Assembly (NCBI GenBank): GCA_028293645.1
Contig: JAQGOK010000019.1
Coordinates: forward strand, 1 to 37,748
Direction: 5' to 3'
DNA length: 37,748 nucleotides
DNA from: Chthoniobacter sp.
GTDB lineage: Bacteria > Verrucomicrobiota > Verrucomicrobiia > Chthoniobacterales > Chthoniobacteraceae
A model generated the notes under the pieces. The model was not told the origin of the DNA. It ran no database searches and saw nothing but the letters and a program-made list of their open reading frames with translations. Positions within the stretch are counted from its first letter, which is position 1. Every line of letters begins with the position of its first letter. Shown here piece by piece: positions 7,882-16,891 of the stretch. A program made the translations under genes and the position numbers.

Positions 7882-9550
7882 ACCCGCCGGCAGCGCACCA
7901 CTGCCCCCTCCGACGGCGAATCCGACCGCGTCAACCGTGCCACGGGCTGCCGAGGCACAGTCGAACAAGGTAAACACCAAGGCCGCCGGCATCGTCGGCC
8001 TGGCGGTGATGTGCAGCCGGGTGCTCGGGCTGGTTCGGGAGCAGGTCTTTGCGGCGCTCTTCGGCGGCGGGCGCGCGATGGACGCCTTCACCATTGCGTT
8101 TCGCACGCCCAATCTGCTGCGCGATCTTTTCGCCGAAGGCGCGCTCTCCACCGCGTTTGTCACCACCTTCTCGAAGACAATCGCCACCGACGGCGATGGC
8201 GCGGCGTGGCGGCTCGCCAACAAAGTTGCAACGCTCACCGCCGTCTTCCTCAGCCTCGTCTGCGTTCTCGGAATTGCCATCGCGCCTCAGCTCGTGGCGT
8301 TCTTCGCGCCGGGCTTCGACGCGGAGAAAGTGGCGCTGACTGCTCAGCTCGCGCGGATCATGTATCCGTTCATCCTGCTCGTCTCGCTGGCCGCGCTGGT
8401 GATGGGAATGCTGAACGCGAAGAACGTCTTCGGGATGCCCGCCATGGCTTCCAGCTTCTTTAATCTCGGTTCCATCGTCGGCGGAGTCGGGGTCGGCTAT
8501 TGGATCGATCCCCACTTCGGCCAGAAGGCGCTCGTCGGGCTTGCGATCGGCACGCTGATCGGCGGCGCGCTGCAGTTCGCGGTGCAGATTCCCTCACTCT
8601 GGAAGGTCGGCTACCACTTCCGGCCGGACTTCGACTGGAAGGACGCGGGCGTGCGGAAGATCCTGCAACTAATGGGGCCGGCGGTGATCGCGGCGAGCTC
8701 GGTACAGCTCAACGTCATGATCAACTCGATGTTCGCATCAAACCTCGGTGACGGGCCGATCTTCTGGCTCGCGATCGCCTTCCGCCTCATGCAGCTCCCG
8801 CTCGGAATCTTCGGCGTGGCGATTGGCACGGTTACGCTGCCGGTGCTTTCGCGCAGCATCGCGGAGAAGAACACCGCCGACTTCCGCAGTGTACTCGCGC
8901 GCGGGATGCGGCTGGCGCTGGTGCTCACGGTGCCGTCCACGATCGGTCTCATGCTGCTCGCAGAGCCGATCATCAGCGTCCTCTACCAACACGGGAAGTT
9001 TGGCGCTTACGAAACGGCGCAAGCGGCCGGCGCACTCCGCTTTTACGCCATCGGACTCTGCGCCTACTCAGCGATGAAGGTGCTCGTCCCCGCCTTCTAC
9101 GCGCTGGATAAGCGCAAAACGCCAATGATGGTCAGCTTCCTCGCGGTCGGCATCAACCTGCTGCTCAACTGGTTCTTCACCTTCCACCTGCGCTGGGGTC
9201 ACATCGGCCTCGCCCTCTCCACCGGCTGCGTGGCGCTCACGAACTTCCTGATCCTCTACGCGCTGATGCGGCGCGAAGTGCAATCCCTCGAGACGCGCAC
9301 GATGCTCATCACCTTGATGAAGGTGCTCATCGCCGGGGCCCTGCTCGCCGCGGTGTGTGTGGCGGGAAATCGCTGGCTGCTCGCCGATTGGGCAACGCAG
9401 CGGGTGCTGCTGAAGATCATCTATCTCGCCGGCACGATCGCCGTCGCGGGGCTGGCGTTCTTTGGCACCGCCTTGGCACTGCGCCTCGGCGAGCTCGACG
9501 AAGTGACGGCGCTGGTGAAACGCAAGCTGGGGCGATTTACGAAGCGCTAA
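7871..9550 (+). CDS. murJ: Lipid II flippase MurJ
   Basis: MurJ flips lipid II across the cytoplasmic membrane for peptidoglycan synthesis. The 559-residue protein opens with a Pro/Ala-rich, presumably disordered tail of about 35 residues. The family signature follows: GLAVMCSRVLGLVREQ, the FGGGRAMDAFTIAFRTPNL region with its conserved arginines, and RDLFAEGALSTAFV. About 14 hydrophobic segments are visible through the rest. The ATG at 7871 is the only start that places the tail and first helix sensibly; it overlaps the end of sua5. The proximity to the t6A gene suggests shared transcription. No sign of truncation. Confidence 0.96.
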   Translation: MSTEPAGSAPLPPPTANPTASTVPRAAEAQSNKVNTKAAGIVGLAVMCSRVLGLVREQVFAALFGGGRAMDAFTIAFRTPNLLRDLFAEGALSTAFVTTFSKTIATDGDGAAWRLANKVATLTAVFLSLVCVLGIAIAPQLVAFFAPGFDAEKVALTAQLARIMYPFILLVSLAALVMGMLNAKNVFGMPAMASSFFNLGSIVGGVGVGYWIDPHFGQKALVGLAIGTLIGGALQFAVQIPSLWKVGYHFRPDFDWKDAGVRKILQLMGPAVIAASSVQLNVMINSMFASNLGDGPIFWLAIAFRLMQLPLGIFGVAIGTVTLPVLSRSIAEKNTADFRSVLARGMRLALVLTVPSTIGLMLLAEPIISVLYQHGKFGAYETAQAAGALRFYAIGLCAYSAMKVLVPAFYALDKRKTPMMVSFLAVGINLLLNWFFTFHLRWGHIGLALSTGCVALTNFLILYALMRREVQSLETRTMLITLMKVLIAGALLAAVCVAGNRWLLADWATQRVLLKIIYLAGTIAVAGLAFFGTALALRLGELDEVTALVKRKLGRFTKR

Positions 9551-9672
9551 GCGCTCGGACAAACTCAGGTCAGTTCCCCCGAAGGAGAGCGTTCAGTGCC
9601 CGTTGCTCATTCGCCTCTCGCGATGTAACGCTCCTCTTTCGCCGACCGTCTTCCCGGCGCGCTCTCCACTCG

Positions 9673-10224
9673 ATGTCCTCTCCCTGGTTTAAAGCTGCTC
9701 TGATTCTCTCCGCCGTCTGGCTGGTCGCTGGCGGAGCCATTTTCTGGGCGCGCAGCGTCAAGGTCACACCCGCCTCAGTGACTCGGTTTCTCGACACGCA
9801 ATCCGTCGCGGACAAATCCGCCAGCGAACGCAGCAAACTCATCGAGAAGCTCGCGCGGCAGATGAACGCACTCGATTACCAGCAACGCCGCGAGGTGCGG
9901 ATGAGCAGGAAGCTCGACCGCTTCTTCCGCAGCCTGTCGCCCGACGAACAGGGCCGCTTCCTCGATCTGACGCTGCCGACCGGCTTCAAGCAGATGATGG
10001 AGTCGCTCAACAAAATGGAGCCGGCGAAGCGCAAAGAAGTCGTCACCCGTGCGTTACGCGACATGGAGAAAGACGAGAACTCCGCTGAAGAACTCGACGC
10101 GAACGCGCGCAAGATGATCGATCAGGGTTTCAAGAGCTTCTACAGCGATGCGAGCGCGGAGACGAAGATGGACGTGGCCCCATTGATCGAGCAGTTGCAA
10201 AAGAACCTTCAGCGGCTGCGCTGA
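9673..10224 (+). CDS. Hypothetical membrane-anchored helical protein
   Basis: The function of this 183-residue protein is unknown to me. A single hydrophobic segment at about residues 8-27 (AALILSAVWLVAGGAIFWA) would anchor it in the inner membrane or act as an uncleaved signal. The remaining 155 residues are strongly charged, rich in Lys, Arg, Asp and Glu, and look almost entirely helical, with no Cys and no recognised catalytic motif. The ATG at 9673 directly precedes the membrane segment; the frame is open upstream but shows no leader features. It lies 122 bases after murJ and ends nine bases before the pseudopilin gene, so a common transcript is likely. Confidence 0.8.
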   Translation: MSSPWFKAALILSAVWLVAGGAIFWARSVKVTPASVTRFLDTQSVADKSASERSKLIEKLARQMNALDYQQRREVRMSRKLDRFFRSLSPDEQGRFLDLTLPTGFKQMMESLNKMEPAKRKEVVTRALRDMEKDENSAEELDANARKMIDQGFKSFYSDASAETKMDVAPLIEQLQKNLQRLR

Positions 10225-10233
10225 TCCAGAGGG

Positions 10234-10773
10234 ATGACGATCGACCTTTCAGGCGGGCGGCGAAAGGCGTTTACCCTGATCGAGCTGCTCGTCGTCATCG
10301 CGATTATCGGTTTGCTCGCGGCGTTGCTGGTGCCGGTGTTTCAACGCGTGAAGGCCGCGGGGCAGGCGACGGCCTGCGTGTCGGGTTTGCGTCAGATCGG
10401 AGTGGGGCTCCAAGGTTACCTCGCGGAGCACGACAACCTGATGCCGAGGTTGAAAGCCGGTCGCGAGAAGCTCACCGATGAAGGCCCGGTGCTCGATGAA
10501 GTCCTCGAGAGATACGTGCAGGAAAAGAAAGTCTTCGCGTGCCCGGCGGACACGCGCTGCGCCGCGGAATCAGGCACGAGCTACATCTGGAACGTCGCGA
10601 TCAGTGGGCAGAAGCTGAGCAACCTCAACTTCCTCGGGGTGATCGACCAACACAGCCGGATTCCTCTCATCGGCGACAAGGAGGGTTTCCACTCGTACAC
10701 CGACACGAAAGTGAACATCCTCTACGCGGACGGCCACGCGACCCAGGACGTGAAGTTCTTCGCCGGCGAATAG
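10234..10773 (+). CDS. Prepilin-type protein with DUF1559-like H-X9-DG tail
   Basis: The 179-residue protein has a short basic leader followed by FTLIELLVVIAIIGLLAALL at about residues 13-32, the classic class III signal cleaved by a prepilin peptidase before the phenylalanine. The conserved Glu at position +5 is present. The C-terminal part contains NILYADGHA, resembling the H-X9-DG box of pseudopilin-like proteins abundant in Planctomycetes and Verrucomicrobia. Two cysteines (in ACVSG and FACPAD) could form a disulfide in the periplasm. Its role may be type II secretion or pilus-like surface assembly, but no secretion machinery genes are nearby, so it is an orphan. The ATG at 10234 follows a purine stretch (cagaggg) that lies closer than usual to the start. 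Confidence 0.88.
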   Translation: MTIDLSGGRRKAFTLIELLVVIAIIGLLAALLVPVFQRVKAAGQATACVSGLRQIGVGLQGYLAEHDNLMPRLKAGREKLTDEGPVLDEVLERYVQEKKVFACPADTRCAAESGTSYIWNVAISGQKLSNLNFLGVIDQHSRIPLIGDKEGFHSYTDTKVNILYADGHATQDVKFFAGE

Positions 10774-10776
10774 CCG

Positions 10777-11556
10777 CTACCGACCCGCCGGCGCCTGCGA
10801 ACGGGCGTAATCGACCCGCAGCACGCGCAGCAACTCTTCGTAGCGCATCCGCTGACGCTCGTAGGCCGCAACCGCTGCCGCGTCGCCCGGCGGAAGCGTA
10901 CGCTGGCGAGCCTGAAGCTGCTCGAAGACGGCCCGCAAATTAGCCTGACGCTCCGAAATCGGTTTCTGGCGCTCTGCTGGCTCGGAAAGCCGCTCCAGTT
11001 TCGCCTCCAGCCCCAGCCGGTTCCCGCCGGTCACGTTTGAATGCAGGAAACCAAAAGCGGCGCTCCAGTCCCTCAGCGGTTCGCGGCCCAAACTGCGATC
11101 CAAGCCAGTCTGCGCGGCAACCATCAAGATCAGCGCGATGGGCCAAAATCCGAGTGCCCGCAGCGGACTCATCTCCAGGACTTTCACCGGCAAGGCGAAC
11201 ATCAGCACGAGGCCGAGGAACAATGCCCCGATCAGGACCATCACCACCCCCAACGGGTTCCCACTTAGCACCGCAATCGGAACCGCAATCCCGCAGGTGA
11301 TCCCCACCACAATCCCGACGACGAGGGAGAGCGCCCAGATCTTCAAGGCGTTCTTGAACGTGGCCTCTTCGTCCGAGGCCATGATTTTCGCAGCGATCCA
11401 ATATGCGATCACCGCCAACACAGCTCCCGCCGCGAGGACCGCGAGATCTGTCCAATCGAACCGATCGCGGACGGCGAGAAGCTGATCCATCGAGAGTTGG
11501 GACTTCTGGGGGGCTTGAGCCAGCGGCAGCAACACCGTGCGCGAGAAAACATCCAT
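10777..11556 (-). CDS. Hypothetical integral membrane protein with helical cytoplasmic tail
   Basis: This 259-residue protein does not match a family I can name. From the ATG at 11556 there are four clear hydrophobic helices in the N-terminal half: AVLAAGAVLAVIAYWIAA, LSLVVGIVVGITCGIAV, VVMVLIGALFLGLVLMF and PIALILMVAA. A charged helical tail of about 90 residues, rich in Glu, Arg and Gln, follows and may form a coiled coil. An ATG 22 codons later also fits the first helix. It is convergent with the pseudopilin gene, with only three bases between the two stops. Nothing in the sequence indicates transport or enzymatic function. Confidence 0.75.
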   Translation of the reverse strand: MDVFSRTVLLPLAQAPQKSQLSMDQLLAVRDRFDWTDLAVLAAGAVLAVIAYWIAAKIMASDEEATFKNALKIWALSLVVGIVVGITCGIAVPIAVLSGNPLGVVMVLIGALFLGLVLMFALPVKVLEMSPLRALGFWPIALILMVAAQTGLDRSLGREPLRDWSAAFGFLHSNVTGGNRLGLEAKLERLSEPAERQKPISERQANLRAVFEQLQARQRTLPPGDAAAVAAYERQRMRYEELLRVLRVDYARSQAPAGR

Positions 11557-11639
11557 GCGGCGGCAGGCTACAGAATCCCGGTCTGCCTGCAACGTCCGCC
11601 ACCGGCAAGGGGCGTTGAGCCAGGCAAACCGTGATCGCT

Positions 11640-12369
11640 TCAGTAGGCGACGGTGAACGGAACGGCGACGATCTTTACCTGTGCCGCGCGAGCGAGTGTG
11701 CCTTCACTTTGCTCAAGCGAACTCACGAGACCGTCGTTAAACGCGATGCTGAGCTTGCCCGCGGGCACCTTCACATAAACGACGTTCTTGACGATCCGCC
11801 CATAACGATCGTAGCCGGCGACTTCCTGCGGGACGCGCTCAAAGCGCACGAATTCCCAAAGCTCTTCGCGCCCACCCGCATCCAGCCGCGATGTGGTCTT
11901 CGCCGGTTTTCCGAGCGCGCGGGTCACTTCGTCCGGCGTCATATTGATCGCGACTTCGTTGCGGGCGATCATCGCTTCCACTTCCGTCTGCCGCGGCGTT
12001 TTGCTTGAGGTTCGCGAGGAATTCCGGCCGCAGCGGCGTGAGGTAACGCGGCTCGACCCAGCCCGACACCTGCCCTTGTTTGGCGAGGCCACGGACGCGG
12101 TAGGCGCCATCACTGACGGCTTGAATCTCCACGAGCTGGCCGCGCTTCAGCGTTCCCAAATAGCGCGCGCAATCGATTTTGAAGTAGATCGGCGCGTCCT
12201 GGAGCGTCGCCAGCTTCACCGGTTTGCGCAGCAGATCTTCCAGGTAAATACCGCCCTCCTCGCGAATCACCGCACCGGCAAGGCCGAGCCGCGCTGTGAG
12301 GCAAAGGAGCAGCAGAAAGGCAATCTGGAGGGCTTTCACGAGGTGAAGGGTAGCCCGCTGCCGGGGCAT
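11640..12369 (-). pseudogene. Exported SH3-like/SmpA-like protein gene with a one-base frameshift
   Basis: Two overlapping minus-strand frames read as one protein. The 5' part starts at ATG 12369, has a signal peptide ([22 protein letters not shown]), then a small beta-rich SH3-like region ending [21 protein letters not shown]. After an A4 run (T4 at 11999-12002 on the plus strand) the sense moves to the other frame. That frame continues with [21 protein letters not shown], then ALGKP and REELWEF, a pattern like the SmpA/OmlA (BamE-like) beta domain, to the stop at 11640. Each part alone looks truncated, and the text after the break in the first frame is low-complexity and lacks homologous features. 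The gene needs one base fewer to be continuous. This could be a true pseudogene, a phase-variable homopolymer or a sequencing error. The exported location is inferred from the signal peptide. Confidence 0.75.
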
Positions 12370-12498
12370 GAGCAAAGGCGGGAAAGAACGGTCAGGAGCC
12401 ATGATGAAAACGAGCGGCGGGCGCTTCGACGGACACGCACCCTTTTCGCTTCAAGTTTCTCCGACCCGCCGCCAACTTCGCTGCTTTCAGAATCTCTC

Positions 12499-13782
12499 AT
12501 GGCGCCGCAAACCCGCTCCCAAGCTCTCTTCGCCGAAGCGCGCCGCTACATCCCCGGCGGCGTCAACTCGCCGGTCCGTGCGTTTCGTTCCGTCGGCGGC
12601 GAACCGTTCTTCGTCGAGCGCGCGGCGGGCAGCCGCATCTGGGATGCGGATGGCCGCGAGTTGATCGACTACGTCGGCACCTGGGGGCCCGCGATCCTCG
12701 GCCATTCGCCCAAAGTGGTCCTCGAAGCGATCGCCGAAACGGCACGCAACGGCGTTTCTTTCGGCATTCCGAACCCGTTGGAGGTGGAGATGGCGCGGAC
12801 CCTTTGCACCTGGATTCCGAGTCTCGAAAAGGTGCGCATGGTGAACAGCGGCACCGAAGCGACGATGTCGTGTTTGCGCCTCGCACGCGGTTTTACCGGG
12901 CGCGATCGCGTGGTGAAATTCGAGGGCTGCTACCATGGGCACGTCGATGCCTTGCTCGTCAAAGCGGGCAGCGGTGCGCTCACGCATGGGCAGCCGGACT
13001 CCGCGGGCGTGCCCGCAGCGTTTGCGGATCTCACGACGACGCTCCCTTTCAATGATGTCGCAGCGCTGGAGGCGCTCTTTCAACGGGACGGCCGGGAGAT
13101 CGCGGCGGTGATCGTCGAGCCGGTGCCTGCCAACGCCGGCCTCTATTTGCCCAGACCGGGTTACCTCGAGCGAATGCGCGAACTCTGCACCGAGCACGGG
13201 ACCGTGCTGATCTTCGACGAAGTCATGACGGGATTTCGGCTCGCGCGCGGCGGCTATCAGGAACGCTGTGGGATCGCGCCCGATCTGACGGCGCTCGGCA
13301 AAGTGATTGGAGGAGGCCTCCCGGTCGGAGCCTTCGGCGGTCGCGCGGAAATCATGGACCGGCTTTCGCCCGACGGCCCGGTTTACCAGGCCGGAACCTT
13401 GAGCGGCAATCCGCTCGCCATGGCTGCAGGACTCGCGCAGTTGCGAGAACTCGAGCGACTGGATGGCTGGACTGAGCTGGAAGCGAAAGGAGCGGCCTTT
13501 GAGGAGGCGACGCGCGCGGCGTTACGCCGCAGCGGACGCGACTACTGTTTTCAGCGGATCGGCAGCATGTTCTGCCTCTACTTCACACCGGGCCCGGTGT
13601 GGAATCTCGCCGATGCGCAGCGTTCGGATCGGGCTGCTTTCAATGCGTTTTTCCATCGCTGCCTGACCGCGGGCGTTTACTTCGCTCCTTCGCAGTTTGA
13701 AGCCGGCTTCCTCTCACTCGCACATACCGAGGCCGACCTCGAACAAACCGCGGACGTCGTTGCTGGGGCGCTTGCCGCCTGA
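12499..13782 (+). CDS. hemL: Glutamate-1-semialdehyde 2,1-aminomutase
   Basis: HemL converts glutamate-1-semialdehyde to 5-aminolevulinate with PLP, so this organism makes tetrapyrroles by the C5 (glutamyl-tRNA) route. The 427-residue protein has the family's [11 protein letters not shown] at residues 19-29, NSGTEATM at 116-123, the substrate loop FEGCYHGH near 141-148, [10 protein letters not shown] at about 238-247, and the PLP lysine in [16 protein letters not shown] (Lys268). It also has the [15 protein letters not shown] signature. The ATG at 12499 is the standard start; the longer upstream frame crosses the exported-protein gene on the other strand and lacks family similarity. Its heme-pathway partners are not present in the window. 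Confidence 0.97.
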   Translation: MAPQTRSQALFAEARRYIPGGVNSPVRAFRSVGGEPFFVERAAGSRIWDADGRELIDYVGTWGPAILGHSPKVVLEAIAETARNGVSFGIPNPLEVEMARTLCTWIPSLEKVRMVNSGTEATMSCLRLARGFTGRDRVVKFEGCYHGHVDALLVKAGSGALTHGQPDSAGVPAAFADLTTTLPFNDVAALEALFQRDGREIAAVIVEPVPANAGLYLPRPGYLERMRELCTEHGTVLIFDEVMTGFRLARGGYQERCGIAPDLTALGKVIGGGLPVGAFGGRAEIMDRLSPDGPVYQAGTLSGNPLAMAAGLAQLRELERLDGWTELEAKGAAFEEATRAALRRSGRDYCFQRIGSMFCLYFTPGPVWNLADAQRSDRAAFNAFFHRCLTAGVYFAPSQFEAGFLSLAHTEADLEQTADVVAGALAA

Positions 13783-13789
13783 GGTCCGC

Positions 13790-14188
13790 TCAATAGTAGG
13801 GCGACCAAAAGGAGGAAGGAGCCACGTCGGAGAGTGCCGCGAACGCCACGGCTGAAACCTTCGGGTTTTCATCGACCACCAGCGATCCGATCTCCTGGCC
13901 GAAAAGGTCTCTTCCGGTCGTGGCGATCACTGATGATTCCTTAAAGAACGGCTTCAAGTCCTCGAACGTCGCGACGTCCCCCTTGCCTTTGTTTTTCTCG
14001 ATCGCCCAGCGGTCGAGCGCGTAGTCGAGCACGCGCAAATCGTTGAGCATACGGGTCGCTTGGGAACGTTTCCGCGCCCGCAAAATGTTGGGAACGGCAA
14101 TGGCCGCGAGCATCGCGATGATCGCGATCACGATCATGATCTCCACAAGAGTGAACGCGAATGGACTGCGACGAATGGAAGAAAACAT
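13790..14188 (-). CDS. Prepilin-type (type II secretion/pilin-like) small protein
   Basis: The 132-residue protein begins with a short basic leader and FTLVEIMIVIAIIAMLAAIAV at about residues 12-32, a textbook type IV prepilin/pseudopilin N-terminus with the cleavage site before Phe and Glu at +5. The next segment, VPNILRARKRSQ, is typical of the helix that packs against neighbouring pilin subunits. The remaining 85 residues are soluble and unique to this protein. It is distinct from the other prepilin-type gene about 3 kb to the left and is too short for a DUF1559 protein. It is convergent with hemL, with seven bases between them. No assembly ATPase, secretin or peptidase gene lies nearby. 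Confidence 0.88.
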   Translation of the reverse strand: MFSSIRRSPFAFTLVEIMIVIAIIAMLAAIAVPNILRARKRSQATRMLNDLRVLDYALDRWAIEKNKGKGDVATFEDLKPFFKESSVIATTGRDLFGQEIGSLVVDENPKVSAVAFAALSDVAPSSFWSPYY

Positions 14189-14394
14189 AGTTTGAGAAAG
14201 GTTGCTCGAATGGCGTTTAAGCAGGAGCCGGACCGCGTGAGGGTTCCGAGGCAGGAAATGAAGACGCCGGGCCGCGCGGCGACTCTGGAACGTGACCGCG
14301 CGGAACTCTGACGCGCCGCATTCGCATTGCGCCGCGGTGGGAATGTTGCAGGAATGCGACCGTTTCTTCCCACGATGCTACGCCCGCCCGATTC

Positions 14395-15237
14395 ATGAAG
14401 ATCACCCGGACCATTTCCGGGGCGCGGCGACTTTGCAAAGCAACGGCCGGTCCAATCGTCCTGGTCCCGACCATGGGCGCTCTGCACGCCGGGCACGAAG
14501 CGCTCTGCCGGCAGGCGCGTCGCATCGCCGGCCCCAATGGATTCGTCGTGGTCAGCATTTTTGTGAATCCAACGCAGTTCGGCCCAAACGAGGACCTCGC
14601 AAAGTATCCGCGCACCTTCGATGCGGATCGTGCCCGCTGTGCAGCGGCGGGAGTCGATCTGATCTTTCACCCGAGCGCCGCCGAAATGTATCCGGCGGAC
14701 TTCTCGACGTTCGTGGACGAAACCGCCGTCTCAAGTCTGCTCTGCGGAGCCTCGCGACCGGGTCACTTCCGAGGAGTCTGCACGGTCGTGCTGAAGCTGT
14801 TCTCAATCATCGCTCCGGACGTGGCCGTGTTCGGCGAGAAGGATTTCCAACAATGTGCCGTGATCGGACGGATGGTTCGCGACCTGGACCTGCCGATTCG
14901 GCTTCGCACAATTCCGACGGTCCGTGAATCCGATGGGCTCGCTCTGAGTTCCCGCAACCGCTACCTCACCCCCGAGGAGCGCGCTCAGGCGCCGACGCTG
15001 CGACGCGCTTTGCTCGAAGCGAAGGCCGCTTTCCGAGCTGGGGAAACCCGCGCGGCACAGCTGCGGAAGCGGATTCTCAAGATCGTCTCGACCGCACCCC
15101 TCGCACGGATTGACTATGTGGAAGTGGCACACTCTCAAAGTCTTCAGCCCGTGCGCCTGGCCGATCGGGCGACCGTGATCGCGTTGGCCGTCTTCTTTGG
15201 AAAGACCCGGCTCATCGACAACATCCTGCTGAAATGA
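14395..15237 (+). CDS. panC: Pantothenate synthetase
   Basis: PanC joins pantoate and beta-alanine using ATP (adenylate-forming) to give pantothenate, the coenzyme A precursor. The 280-residue protein has the HIGH-like motif HAGH in VPTMGALHAGHEAL, the NPTQFGPNEDLAKYPR pantoate-binding segment, the FGEKDFQQ motif, the KMSKS-equivalent SSRNRYL (after ESDGLAL), and a C-terminal domain ending with the ALAVFFGKTRLIDN core. Length is normal. The ATG at 14395 fits the family start (MKITRTISGAR). The gene lies about 50 bases upstream of nadB and on the same strand, so these two cofactor genes may be co-transcribed. panB and panD are not in the window. Confidence 0.97.
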   Translation: MKITRTISGARRLCKATAGPIVLVPTMGALHAGHEALCRQARRIAGPNGFVVVSIFVNPTQFGPNEDLAKYPRTFDADRARCAAAGVDLIFHPSAAEMYPADFSTFVDETAVSSLLCGASRPGHFRGVCTVVLKLFSIIAPDVAVFGEKDFQQCAVIGRMVRDLDLPIRLRTIPTVRESDGLALSSRNRYLTPEERAQAPTLRRALLEAKAAFRAGETRAAQLRKRILKIVSTAPLARIDYVEVAHSQSLQPVRLADRATVIALAVFFGKTRLIDNILLK

Positions 15238-15286
15238 CGACGCGGACGTCGCATCAATCGCGGGCTGGCGGCTCCTCTGTTCACCA

Positions 15287-16891
15287 GTGAAGGAGTTCGA
15301 TTTCGTTGTGATCGGCTCCGGGATTGCCGGGCTGAGTTTCGCGCTGGAAGCGGCCGCACTGGGTCGTGTGGCGATCATCACGAAACGTGCGCGCGGCGAG
15401 TCCAACACAGCCTGGGCGCAGGGCGGAATCGCGAGTGTGACGAGCACTGAAGACTCCTTCGAACTGCACGTGCAGGACACGCTGGAAGCGGGCGACGGCC
15501 TTTGCGACGAACGCGTCGTCCGGACGATTGTGAACGAAGGTCCGGCGCGCATCCGCGAGCTGATTGAGTTCGGTGTGCAGTTTGACGAACGCGAGCTTCC
15601 CGACGGCTCGTCCGAACTGGATCTCGGGCGCGAAGGCGGGCACTCGAAGCGCCGCATCCTGCACGCCCGCGATGTCACCGGTCGCGAGATCGAACGGGCA
15701 CTGCTCGCCGCAGTGGCCGCCCATCCGGAGATCACCGTTTTCGAGAATCACATGGCGGTCGATCTGATCACGCTGGGGAAGCTGGGTCTCGCTTCCGATG
15801 ATCGGGTCGTCGGCGTTTACGTGCTCGATGAGGCGACGCGTGAGGTCATGACGATCCGGACCGATAGGCTCGTTCTGGCGACCGGCGGCTGCGGGAAAGT
15901 TTACCTTTATACGACCAATCCAAGCATCGCGACTGGCGACGGCGTGGCCATGGCCTGGCGTGCGGGGGCGAAGATCGCGAACATGGAGTTCATCCAGTTT
16001 CACCCGACTTGCCTCTACCATCCGGATGCGCGCAGCTTCCTGATCTCGGAAGCGGTGCGCGGCGAGGGCGCTCGACTCGTTGACGAGCAAGGCGCGGAAT
16101 TCATGTCGCGTTACGATCCGCGTGAAGCACTCGCTTCACGGGACATCGTTGCCCGCGCGATCGATGCGGAGATGAAACGCACCGGCGCACGTTGTGTGTA
16201 TCTCGACATCACCCATCAGCCTGCGGATTTCGTGAAGGATCGCTTCCCGAACATTTACGAGAGGTGCCTGAGCTTCGGCCTGGACATCACCAGGCAGCCG
16301 ATCCCGGTCGTGCCGGCAGCGCACTACCAATGTGGTGGCGTGCTGACGAACGAGAACGGCAAAGCCACTCTGCGCGGCCTTTATGCGGTCGGCGAAGTCG
16401 CCTGCACCGGGCTGCACGGAGCGAATCGGCTCGCGAGCAATTCGCTGCTGGAGGCCTGCGTCCTCGCCCACCGATGCGTGGCGGGGATCCGGGCGGAGCC
16501 ACGCTTCGCGAGCCGCACGGAAGTCGAAGCACTCGATCTTCCCGAATGGGTAAGCGGCGACGCGCACGACGTGGACGAACTGGTGGTGATCTACCACAAC
16601 TGGGATGAAATCCGGCGCTTGATGTGGGATTACGTCGGCATCGTTCGGTCCGACAAACGCCTGCAACGCGCGGCCACCCGGCTGCGCAATCTCGAGCGGG
16701 AGATCCAGGAGTTTTACTGGAACTTCAAGATCACGACCGACCTGCTCGAACTCCGCAACCTCGCGACCGTGGCCGCGTTGATCGTCGATTGCGCGCTCCT
16801 TCGCCGGGAGAGCCGCGGCCTGCACTACACCCTCGATCACCCAAATCGGGACGATCGCTTCCGCCGCAACACAGTCCTAAGCCGGAGTTAA
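15287..16891 (+). CDS. nadB: L-aspartate oxidase
   Basis: NadB oxidises L-aspartate to iminoaspartate with FAD, the first step of de novo NAD synthesis. The 534-residue protein starts with the FAD-binding loop VIGSGIAGLSFALEAA (residues about 8-23). It then shows SNTAWAQGGIAS, the substrate-binding and active-site region IQFHPTCLY, RGEGARLVDEQG, the capping-domain segment SRDIVARAID, and GLYAVGEVACTGLHGANRLASNSLLE. The C-terminal helical domain (RLMWDYVGIVRSDKRL) is typical. The start is a GTG at 15287, consistent with the fold beginning immediately; no clear Shine-Dalgarno is seen. Its TAA stop overlaps the stop of the convergent transglutaminase gene within one TTAA. Confidence 0.97.
   Translation: MKEFDFVVIGSGIAGLSFALEAAALGRVAIITKRARGESNTAWAQGGIASVTSTEDSFELHVQDTLEAGDGLCDERVVRTIVNEGPARIRELIEFGVQFDERELPDGSSELDLGREGGHSKRRILHARDVTGREIERALLAAVAAHPEITVFENHMAVDLITLGKLGLASDDRVVGVYVLDEATREVMTIRTDRLVLATGGCGKVYLYTTNPSIATGDGVAMAWRAGAKIANMEFIQFHPTCLYHPDARSFLISEAVRGEGARLVDEQGAEFMSRYDPREALASRDIVARAIDAEMKRTGARCVYLDITHQPADFVKDRFPNIYERCLSFGLDITRQPIPVVPAAHYQCGGVLTNENGKATLRGLYAVGEVACTGLHGANRLASNSLLEACVLAHRCVAGIRAEPRFASRTEVEALDLPEWVSGDAHDVDELVVIYHNWDEIRRLMWDYVGIVRSDKRLQRAATRLRNLEREIQEFYWNFKITTDLLELRNLATVAALIVDCALLRRESRGLHYTLDHPNRDDRFRRNTVLSRS

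Noticed and set aside
9551-9672. Loose inverted repeat (gagcgtt/aacgctc) between murJ and the next gene
   Set aside because: Only seven exact pairs with a loop of more than 40 bases; not convincing as a terminator or repeat.
16888-16891. Stops of nadB and the transglutaminase gene share a TTAA
   Set aside because: Convergent stops overlapping in this way are common in compact genomes and need no special explanation.
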